Source: DATFPK01 sp035264885
GTDB taxonomy: Bacteria; Actinomycetota; Thermoleophilia; Solirubrobacterales; 70-9
NCBI GenBank assembly: GCA_035264885.1
Contig: DATFPK010000129.1
Coordinates: forward strand, 1-37,262
Length of the DNA: 37,262 bases
Reading direction: 5' to 3'
Shown: one piece after another, positions 29,108 to 37,262 of the stretch
How the letters are laid out: every line of letters starts with the position of its first letter
How positions within the stretch are numbered: position 1 is the stretch's first letter
The notes under the pieces: generated by a model
The model's database searches: none
Told to the model about the DNA's origin: nothing
Seen by the model: only the letters and a program-made list of their open reading frames with translations
Position numbers and translations under genes: made by a program

Positions 29108-30429
29108 CGCGTCGCTTCCTCGCGGAGCGGCAGGAGAAGGGGCCGGAGCATGCCCGCGATCAGCGCCGAGGCGACGACGAGCTGGGCGGCGAGCCAGGCG
29201 AAGCCGACCGCCTCAATGCCCTCGCCCGGCAGCAGCGGCAGGCTGAGCCCGAGCGTGAGGACGGCCTGCGCGGCCTGGATCACGAGGACGGTGCCGCCCC
29301 GGTGCTGGAGCCGCGCGACCGTCAGACCGAGGGTGACGACGACGTTCGGCACGGCGGCGACGGCGAGGAGCCGGAGCAGGGCCGAACCCTCGTCCGAGTA
29401 GTCGCCGCCGAAGGCCCGGAGGACGAGCGGCGAGGCGACCGCCAAGACAGCCGCTGCGGGGATCACCAGCCGCATCGTCGCCGCCAGCGAGCGCCGGGTG
29501 AGGCGCCGCATCTCACCCTCGTCGTGGGCCGCTTCCACGGTCAGTGCGGAGGTCATGCCGATCGCGATCAACCCGATCCCGATCGAGATCGTCCAGGGGA
29601 CATAGAAGTACGCCGTCTGGGTTGCGTCGGTGGCGTTCGCCACCACTACCGGCATCAGGATGGTCGCGGCGAGCGAGAACAGCGTCCCCGCGTAGTTCCC
29701 CCGCGCCACCCGCAGCACCTGCTCGCGGTCGAGCCGGCCGGGCCCGGAGGCGCGCGCATGGATCGGGATCAACCGGCCGAACGTGAGAACGGCGACGCCG
29801 GCGATCGCCAGCCCGACCGGGACGTTCCAGGCGACGAATGGCCCCGCCACCGGCATCGCCCCGGCGACCGCGACCAGCAGCAGAAGCTTCGCGACCGAGT
29901 AGGAGGCGTTCTCGACCGTGACCCAGTGAGCCGCTCGAAGCCCGGTGAGCACGCTGTCCTGAAGCGAGAAGATCGTCCAGGCTACGGTGGCGAGGGTGAA
30001 GCCGGCCAGCCATCCCAGGTCGTCGCCGAGGAAGGCGAGGGTCGGCGCCCATACCGAGCTGGTCAGCGCCGCGGCCAGGCCGGCCACGAGCGCGACGGCG
30101 GCCGTCACCGCGTATGTGCGGGCGACGAAGGCGCGCGTCGCGGCTCCTGCGGTGGGCACGTAGCGGACGAGCACCGCGTTCAGGCCGAGCGACGCGATGC
30201 CGGAGATCAGCATCATCGCCGCGATCGCAGCCGAAGTCTGGCCGACGACCTCCGGCGTGTAGGAACGGGCGGCGACGAGCCAGAAGACGAAGCCGAGGGT
30301 CGCGCCCGCGCCGGAACCCGCGATCAGCAGGTAGCCGCTGCGAAAGAGCGGGTCGCTGAGGTGCCCGCGCAGCGCTCCCGGAGCGGGCGGGGCCGCCACA
30401 CCGGTGGGGACCGGCCCCCCGGCCTCCAT
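29104..30429 (-). CDS. Polysaccharide flippase (Wzx/MOP superfamily)
   Basis: 441 residues with about 12-14 hydrophobic segments, for example GYLLIAGSGAGATLGFVFWLVAA, ALVAGLAAALTSSVWAP and LAIAGVAVLTFGRLIPI. N-terminal RSGYLLIAGSGAGATLGF and AARSYTPEVVGQTSAA are typical of Wzx-type flippases that move lipid-linked oligosaccharide units across the membrane. The ATG at 30429 overlaps the upstream GT4 stop by one base (TGATG). No obvious Wzy polymerase accompanies it, although the 35.4 kb membrane protein might take that role; the locus also has an ABC exporter. Confidence 0.9.
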   Translation of the reverse strand: MEAGGPVPTGVAAPPAPGALRGHLSDPLFRSGYLLIAGSGAGATLGFVFWLVAARSYTPEVVGQTSAAIAAMMLISGIASLGLNAVLVRYVPTAGAATRAFVARTYAVTAAVALVAGLAAALTSSVWAPTLAFLGDDLGWLAGFTLATVAWTIFSLQDSVLTGLRAAHWVTVENASYSVAKLLLLVAVAGAMPVAGPFVAWNVPVGLAIAGVAVLTFGRLIPIHARASGPGRLDREQVLRVARGNYAGTLFSLAATILMPVVVANATDATQTAYFYVPWTISIGIGLIAIGMTSALTVEAAHDEGEMRRLTRRSLAATMRLVIPAAAVLAVASPLVLRAFGGDYSDEGSALLRLLAVAAVPNVVVTLGLTVARLQHRGGTVLVIQAAQAVLTLGLSLPLLPGEGIEAVGFAWLAAQLVVASALIAGMLRPLLLPLREEATR

Positions 30430-31700
30430 CAGCCCTCCGCGGCCCGGACGGCGGCGATCAGGTCCCGGTAGGCCTGTTCGAAGCGGGGGATGACGACAGG
30501 GGCGGTGAAGCCGCGGGCGCGCCGGGCGGCGGCGGCGCCGAGCGCCTCGCGCCGTTCTGGGTCGGCGATCAGCTCGCGCATGGCCGCGGTGAGCGCACCG
30601 ACGTCCCCCGGCGGCACCGTCAGGCCGCTGTCCTCGTCGAGGAGGTCGGCGTGGCCGCCGAGACGGCTGCCGATCACCGCCTTGCCGCGGCTCATCGCCT
30701 CGGTGACCGTCGAGCCCAGCGGCTCGGGCCAGAGCGACGGCATGACGCCGAACAGGGCGCGGTCCCAGGCGGCGAGCACCGCTTCGTGCGGCGCGTCGAG
30801 GATGGTCACCACATCGTCGGGAATGTGGTCCGGGGCGTCGTGCTGATGGGTCCCGATCAGGGCCAGGGGCGGTGGCGATTCGAGCCGTCGATAGGCCTCG
30901 AACAGGGTCTCGAGGCCCTTCGCCTTGCGGAACGCGCCGACGAAGAGCATGAACGGCACCTCCGGGAGCATCGCGAGACACTCCTCCGTACGCGGATCCG
31001 AGCTCCCCTGGCCTGCGCTCACGTCCTGGAAGCTGGGGATGACGACGTCGACGCCGAGCCGGTCCGCCTCGGGGCCGAGCGTGAACTCGCGGGTCACCTC
31101 GCCGACGTAGGCGCTGACGCTGTGCAGTCCGTTCATCCTCCGCGCCAGCAGCCGGCGGCTGATGGCGACACCAGCGACCGTCGCCCAGCCCTTGGCCGGG
31201 CCGTAGTAGAGGCTCGCGCAGCGCAGGCACTTGCCGGGACCGGGGCCCGAGCACGGCGCGACGCCGTCCTGGAGCAGCGTTCGCGCGGGGCAGAAGTACC
31301 CGTAGTCGCGGGCGGAGACCAGCAGCGGGATCCGGTGTCGGCCGACCGCCGCGGCCACCGAGAAGGCGAGCCATCCGTAGGCATGGATCAGGTCCGGCTG
31401 GAGATCGCGGATGACCCGCCGGAGGCCGCGGATCGTCACAGGATCGGGATATGGCGGATGGTGGCGCTGCTCCTCACCGCGGGCGAGCCCCGGAAGCGCC
31501 GTCCGGAGCTCACGGAGGCGATGGACGACGACGTCCCCCTCGTGCTCGCGGCTGGGCAGGCCCGCCTGCCAGGGCGTGGCGACCTCGACCCGGTGGCCGC
31601 GATCGGCCATTCCCGCGGCGAGCAGCCGAGCCTGACGGTGGGCCCCGCCGATGAACGGCGGGTAGTGGTCGGTGGCGAGCAGCAGCCGCATCGAGCTCAT
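30429..31700 (-). CDS. GT4 glycosyltransferase with cysteine cluster (paralogue of 20023-21303)
   Basis: 423 residues from ATG 31700, whose ATGA overlaps the upstream GT2 stop; an ATG three codons later (31691) matches the paralogue's start and is the alternative. GT-B fold with MRLLLATDHYPPFIGGAHRQ, the cysteine motif CSGPGPGKCLRC, MLFVGAFRKAKGLETLFEAYRRL and PSLWPEPLGSTVTEAMSRGK. It is co-linear with the 20-21.3 kb gene along its whole length, with long identical stretches such as HYPPFIGGAHRQA. The two probably arose by duplication and act on different sugars. Confidence 0.91.
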   Translation of the reverse strand: MSSMRLLLATDHYPPFIGGAHRQARLLAAGMADRGHRVEVATPWQAGLPSREHEGDVVVHRLRELRTALPGLARGEEQRHHPPYPDPVTIRGLRRVIRDLQPDLIHAYGWLAFSVAAAVGRHRIPLLVSARDYGYFCPARTLLQDGVAPCSGPGPGKCLRCASLYYGPAKGWATVAGVAISRRLLARRMNGLHSVSAYVGEVTREFTLGPEADRLGVDVVIPSFQDVSAGQGSSDPRTEECLAMLPEVPFMLFVGAFRKAKGLETLFEAYRRLESPPPLALIGTHQHDAPDHIPDDVVTILDAPHEAVLAAWDRALFGVMPSLWPEPLGSTVTEAMSRGKAVIGSRLGGHADLLDEDSGLTVPPGDVGALTAAMRELIADPERREALGAAAARRARGFTAPVVIPRFEQAYRDLIAAVRAAEG

Positions 31701-32794
31701 TTCGACAGCGACCTCGTCTCCTGAAGGCGTCCGAGAAGTGAGTTCATCGGGCGGCGCAGCTGTGGGAAGAGGAACAGCTCGGCGAGGCGCCGGGCGAGCC
31801 CCCGCGGCGCCACCGCCATCGCCGCGAACCAGCCCACCGCGATCAGCTTCTTCGGCAGCCGGAAGTCGAACCGTCGGCGAGCCGCGCGGACCGCGGCGCG
31901 AAGAAGCGACGACCGCTCGTCACCTGGGACGGGGTGAGTGCCCGGGGCCAGCCGCAGCGAAATCATCCGGTTCGCGAGGTCGGCGAGCGAGAGGATCGAA
32001 CGGGGGCGCTCGAGGCCCAGGTCGTCGGCCAGCTTCTCCAGGTGCGCGGTCGTCGCCGCGGCCAGGCGAATGTTCTCGCGCACGTGGCCGAGGTCGACCT
32101 CCGGCGACTGGGGCTCGTAGAGGTTGTCGCCGTGCAGGCGGCGCGAGGAACCGACGTGGTCGAGCGACACCACCGGCCCCAGCAGCGCCGCCATGTGCAC
32201 CAGGTACCAGTCGGCGCAGACCCGGTAGTCCGGCTCGGGCAGCGGGACGATGCGGCGCAGGGCCGCGCGCCGGAAGGCGTTGCCGCTCGTCGCCATCCAC
32301 AAAAGGTCGAACGGGAACGAGAGCTCGGCCCGCCGGACGTCGCCGGAGGGCATCGGGATGTGGCCCGCGGGGTGAACCTCCCCGGTCGGCCGGCTCGAAG
32401 CGTCGATCACGTCCATCCGGAACTGCACCTTGACCGCATGGGGCTCGGCGGCGAAGGCGGCGGCAACGATTCCGGCGGCGTCCGGCTTCAGCACGTCGTC
32501 GGAGTCGAGCAGCATCACGACGTCGCCCGTGCAGCGCTCGAGACCCGCGTTCAGCGCCGACCCCTGGCCGCCGTTCTCCTTCAGGACCGCCTCGACCCGC
32601 CCGGAGTAGCGGTCGAGGACGTCGCGCGACCCGTCGGTGGATCCGTCGTCGACGACGATCGTCCTGATCCGCGAGTGCGTCTGCGCAAGGGCGCTCTCGA
32701 TCGCGTCGCCTAGGTAGGCGGCGTAGTTGTAGTTGGCGATCAGCACGTCGACGGCGAGCTCGTCCGCCGCCGTGCCTACGCCGGCGGGATCCAC
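31697..32794 (-). CDS. GT2 family glycosyltransferase
   Basis: 365 residues from GTG 32794. GT-A fold: VDVLIANYNYAAYLGDAIES, IVVDDGSTDGSRDVL, GGQGSALNAGLERC, and the metal-binding LLDSDDVL. The conserved FRRAALRRIVPLPEPDYRVCADWYLVHMAAL acceptor/catalytic region follows. The start overlaps the DUF1616-like gene by 19 nt; a later GTG in VDVLIANY would lose little and cannot be excluded. Part of the main operon and followed directly by the GT4 at 31700. Confidence 0.9.
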   Translation of the reverse strand: MDPAGVGTAADELAVDVLIANYNYAAYLGDAIESALAQTHSRIRTIVVDDGSTDGSRDVLDRYSGRVEAVLKENGGQGSALNAGLERCTGDVVMLLDSDDVLKPDAAGIVAAAFAAEPHAVKVQFRMDVIDASSRPTGEVHPAGHIPMPSGDVRRAELSFPFDLLWMATSGNAFRRAALRRIVPLPEPDYRVCADWYLVHMAALLGPVVSLDHVGSSRRLHGDNLYEPQSPEVDLGHVRENIRLAAATTAHLEKLADDLGLERPRSILSLADLANRMISLRLAPGTHPVPGDERSSLLRAAVRAARRRFDFRLPKKLIAVGWFAAMAVAPRGLARRLAELFLFPQLRRPMNSLLGRLQETRSLSK

Positions 32795-33552
32795 CCGTAC
32801 ACCCGCCGGTACACGTCGAACGGTTCGGTCTTGCGGAAGAGCCGCGCCTTCACACGGGTCGGCTCGCCCGGCCGCGGCGAGAGGTCGACGACGCGCCAGA
32901 CCCGCTGCTCTCCGGGGTCCAGATCCATGCGCCGGACGGACTTGCGGTTCCCGACCCTGATCACGAGCCGGTAGATCGTCTGGTCTTGTTCCTGGTTGAC
33001 CACTCCGATCGAGATGTGCGGCTCCCCCGCACCTTCTTCGCTCGGCAGCATCCAGAGGCGGGTGTAGCCGATCGCGTCCCGGGCCGGCAACAACGTCGAC
33101 GCCAGCACCGCGGTCGCGGCGACGGCGAGCACGGCGAACCCGATCAACGCCAGCCCGACCCTTCCCATCGGGACGCGCGCCCGAAACCGGGCCGGGCTGC
33201 CTCCCCGCCCGGGCCACGGCCGCCGCCAGTCGGCGATCACGCAGCCTTCGATGACGACCCCGACCAACAGCACGAGCCAGCTCGCCTCGCCGAAGCGCCC
33301 GGGCAGGACATGGAGCGCAACCGTGCCGAGGGCCAGGACGGCGAGGCTGAGGCCGAACGTCAACATCACTGTGATTCCCGCGTCGGGGCGGCTCCGCGTG
33401 AAGCAGGCAGCCGTGACCGCGTAGCCCGGGAAGACCAGCGCCAACGGCACCGCGGCGACCGCACGGACCGGGTCCACCGGCACGGCGGCGGCGATCACCG
33501 CGCAGACCAGGGCGGCGATCGCCACGAGGCGGAGGTCACGGTGGCGCCTCAT
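32776..33552 (-). CDS. DUF1616-like membrane protein
   Basis: 258 residues. Four to five hydrophobic segments lie in the first ~155 residues (LVAIAALVCAVIAAAVPV, AVPLALVFPGYAVTAACF, ITVMLTFGLSLAVLALGTVAL, SWLVLLVGVVIEGCVIA, VGLALIGFAVLAVAATAV). A C-terminal domain outside the membrane (ISIGVVNQEQDQTIYRLVIRV ... MDLDPGEQRVWRVVDLSP) resembles a beta-sandwich as in DUF1616 proteins, which accompany glycosyltransferases in archaea and actinobacteria. The exact function is unknown. ATG 33552 overlaps the upstream stop as ATGA. Confidence 0.75.
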   Translation of the reverse strand: MRRHRDLRLVAIAALVCAVIAAAVPVDPVRAVAAVPLALVFPGYAVTAACFTRSRPDAGITVMLTFGLSLAVLALGTVALHVLPGRFGEASWLVLLVGVVIEGCVIADWRRPWPGRGGSPARFRARVPMGRVGLALIGFAVLAVAATAVLASTLLPARDAIGYTRLWMLPSEEGAGEPHISIGVVNQEQDQTIYRLVIRVGNRKSVRRMDLDPGEQRVWRVVDLSPRPGEPTRVKARLFRKTEPFDVYRRVYGWIPPA

Positions 33553-35366
33553 GGCAGCCCGTCCATGTCGTAGACGGCGAGGAGGCCGCTGTCGAAGATC
33601 CGGGTGGCCGACGGCACCTCTTCGAACTTCAGCGTGCTCGAGAGGTCCCGCAGGTCATCGGGCGTGCCGGCGGCCCGGCGGACGGAGAAGGCGTAGCCGC
33701 GGATTCCGTCCTCGCTGCGCTCGCGGCGGTCGGCCACGACGTAGGAGACGTCCGCCTCGTCGAGGACCCGGAATTGCCAGCGAGCCAGCTCGTCGGCCTC
33801 GAGGACGCCCGCGACGTTCGGGCTCTTGCCGGCGATCACATAGACGCCACCCCGCTCGAGCACGAGCCGCGCGGCGGACGCGCTGGAGCCCAGGTGCGCG
33901 GAGGGGAGGTGGTTGGCCGCCCACTCTCCCAGCCCCGCAGGCTCCGACTCGATCACGTTCCCCTCCGCCTCCGCCCGGCTCGGCAGCGAGAGGTGTACGT
34001 CCCACGGCCAGCCCGAGATCGCCCCGCCGACGAAGACGACGCCGAGGGCGGCGCTCACGGCCAGCCGGGCAGGCAGCCTGCGCAGACCGTCCAGATGCCG
34101 GTCGAGGAGCGCGTAGACGACGACCAGGGCCAGGCCGATGAAGAGGAAGCCGCTGGCCCTGTTGCCGGTCTCCCAAGCGGCCGGGACGAAGCGGAGGGTC
34201 AGGCTCGCGAAGAACGCGAAGCCCGCTACGGCGAAGAGGATTCCGAAGGGGTCGCGCCGCAGCCGCTCCCAGCCGTTCCGCATGCCCAGGACCAGGCCGG
34301 CGAACAGGAGCGCGATCGCGCCCAGGGCAACCGCCTGCGCCAGCAGCGGCGTCTCCTCGCGGGCCGCGGCCGTGTCCTCCGCCTCGAAAAGGGACCGCGG
34401 GCCCTTCGAGCCCTGCACCGTGTCCAGCGCCTGGTTGAAGGCGTTGTCCAGCACCGGCGTCAGGTAGCCGACCGTCGTGCTCGCCACGACCAGCAGCCAG
34501 GTCAGGGTCATGGCCAGCGCCAGGACGGCGAAGGGCCAGGGGTTCGGCGCCCGGCGCTTGACCAGCCGGCTGACGACGGCGAGCGCGACGAGCGTGATCA
34601 CGAGCGCGTAGGAGCTGAGGTGGTGGGTCACCACAACGGCGCCGATTAGCATCGTCAGGGGAACCGTCCAGTCGCGCGCCCCGGCCCGCATCCCGGCGCC
34701 GCGCTCGGCGAGGCAGGCCAGCACCGCCGCGAACAGCGGCAGCGACATCGACTCGTAGGAGTACTGCGCGCTGAAGTACAGGAAGTTGAAGCTGCCGACG
34801 TAGACCGCGACTGCCAGGCCGGCCGCCCGGGCCGATCCGGTCAGCCGGCGGAAGAGGACGAACAGGGCGGCCACCATCAGCAGCCGGGCGGCGCCGACGA
34901 CGATCAGGCCGGCACCGAAGGCCGAGAGGCCGGACATCGACATAAGCGCCGCGGTCGCGCCCTCGAGACCCGGGTAGAACGGCGTCACGGGGAGCAGCGA
35001 GTTCTCGGCGAAGAGCCGGCCGTGCTCGGCGATCTGGAGCGCGTTGAAGGCGTGGACGGGCTCGTCGGAGAACCCGAACGCGAACGAGTCGCGGACGACC
35101 TTGACGCTGTAGAGGGCCAGGCCGAGCAGCAAGACCAGTGCCAGGCGCTCCCGGTCGCTCGCATCCTCCGACGTCAGCCGCAGGAACACCGGCACGACGA
35201 TCACGAGCAGGCCCAGCCAGTAGAGGCTGATCGGCGGGTCGAGCGTCGCCCGCGACAGCGCCTGGGCGACCGTGCAGACCAGCAGCCCGCCGGCCGCGGC
35301 CGCCGCGGCCATGGGCAGCCGGCCGAGCCCGCTCGTGGCGGGCGCGCGATCGCTGGGCACGCTCAC
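33549..35366 (-). CDS. Multipass membrane protein, GT-C glycosyltransferase-like
   Basis: 605 residues, roughly 11-13 transmembrane segments in the first ~450, then a soluble extracytoplasmic region ~460-605. An acidic pair in the first large loop, FGFSDEPVHAFNAL (D101, E102), is the usual catalytic site of GT-C enzymes using polyprenyl-phosphate sugars (ArnT/PMT/DUF2206-like). HHLSS in a later membrane segment is also conserved-looking. It could instead be a Wzy-like polymerase; no family signature decides. The start is GTG at 35366, 7 nt after TAGGCT. First gene of the operon that ends at 23462. Confidence 0.75.
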   Translation of the reverse strand: MSVPSDRAPATSGLGRLPMAAAAAAGGLLVCTVAQALSRATLDPPISLYWLGLLVIVVPVFLRLTSEDASDRERLALVLLLGLALYSVKVVRDSFAFGFSDEPVHAFNALQIAEHGRLFAENSLLPVTPFYPGLEGATAALMSMSGLSAFGAGLIVVGAARLLMVAALFVLFRRLTGSARAAGLAVAVYVGSFNFLYFSAQYSYESMSLPLFAAVLACLAERGAGMRAGARDWTVPLTMLIGAVVVTHHLSSYALVITLVALAVVSRLVKRRAPNPWPFAVLALAMTLTWLLVVASTTVGYLTPVLDNAFNQALDTVQGSKGPRSLFEAEDTAAAREETPLLAQAVALGAIALLFAGLVLGMRNGWERLRRDPFGILFAVAGFAFFASLTLRFVPAAWETGNRASGFLFIGLALVVVYALLDRHLDGLRRLPARLAVSAALGVVFVGGAISGWPWDVHLSLPSRAEAEGNVIESEPAGLGEWAANHLPSAHLGSSASAARLVLERGGVYVIAGKSPNVAGVLEADELARWQFRVLDEADVSYVVADRRERSEDGIRGYAFSVRRAAGTPDDLRDLSSTLKFEEVPSATRIFDSGLLAVYDMDGLP

Positions 35367-35373
35367 CCCGGAG

Positions 35374-35379
35374 AGCCTA
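35374..35379 (-). promoter_or_regulatory. -10 box TAGGCT, probable promoter of the main polysaccharide operon
   Basis: TAGGCT, then CTCCGGG (7 nt), then the GTG at 35366. It sits between two CTCTCC copies. The ten-gene run 35366-23462 has no other gap longer than 17 nt, so this is its most likely promoter. Confidence 0.5.
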
Positions 35380-35394
35380 GGAGAGCGCCCGGTT

Positions 35395-35427
35395 GGCTCT
35401 GGGTCAGTTGTCCCGCCTGGCCCAGCC
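35395..35427 (-). terminator. Possible hairpin terminator after clpC
   Basis: GGCTGGG (minus strand, 35427-35421) can pair with CCCAGAGCC (35403-35395), leaving a two-base bulge and a 17-nt loop. It lies 17 nt after the clpC stop and before the operon promoter. There is no T tract, so it would be weak or factor-dependent. Confidence 0.3.
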
Positions 35428-35444
35428 GACGGGCGCGGGCGGGA

Positions 35445-37262
<1,818 letters not shown>

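Overview
The window reads as chromosome of a very GC-rich actinobacterium. Codon third positions are almost all G or C, and CarD, DisA, RadA, ClpC and the MEP isoprenoid enzymes IspD and IspF occur together. The gene content, and starts placed 6-7 nt after a TANNNT box with no Shine-Dalgarno, suggest a Thermoleophilia/Solirubrobacterales relative. That placement is inference; no rRNA or marker comparison was possible. No tRNA, rRNA, CRISPR, insertion sequence or integrase was seen.

Left part (1-10.2 kb), mostly minus strand. In transcription order it holds an aldo/keto reductase, radA, disA, carD, ispD and a 66-residue acidic protein. After a plus-strand island (a DUF389 membrane protein plus a tiny membrane protein) the minus strand resumes with a PHP-type histidinol phosphatase, ispF, an acyl-CoA synthetase and a VOC-fold protein cut by the window edge. 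The right edge (35.4-37.3 kb, minus strand) is clpC, also cut by the edge. The order clpC - radA - disA - (carD) - ispD - ispF is an old conserved neighbourhood in Firmicutes and Actinobacteria.

Here clpC and radA are pushed about 26 kb apart by a large cell-surface polysaccharide locus (about 10.2-35.4 kb). Its main part is a tightly overlapping ten-gene minus-strand run (35366 down to 23462): a GT-C-like membrane protein, a DUF1616-like membrane protein, a GT2, a GT4, a flippase, a second GT4, an APH-like phosphotransferase with an extra N-terminal domain, a GT2-polysaccharide deacetylase fusion and a UDP-galactopyranose-mutase-like flavoprotein. A plus-strand pair encodes an O-antigen/teichoic-acid-type ABC exporter (permease, plus ATPase with a C-terminal Wzt-like domain). 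A second minus-strand block (21303 down to 12046) carries a GT4, a GT2-GT4 fusion, a secreted GH16 enzyme, a methyltransferase and three tandem paralogues of a secreted GH26-like glycosidase. A plus-strand gene at 10420 joins the front half of a WbaP/EpsE-type initiating transferase to a GT2 domain. Together they look like a system that builds, exports (by two possible routes) and trims a surface glycan.

The points I consider most worth checking are: the polysaccharide island splitting clpC-radA; carD with no ordinary start codon but a perfect Shine-Dalgarno before an ATC; a related palindromic element after three minus-strand genes; three GH26-like paralogues all lacking the usual His next to the acid/base Glu; and several unusual domain fusions.
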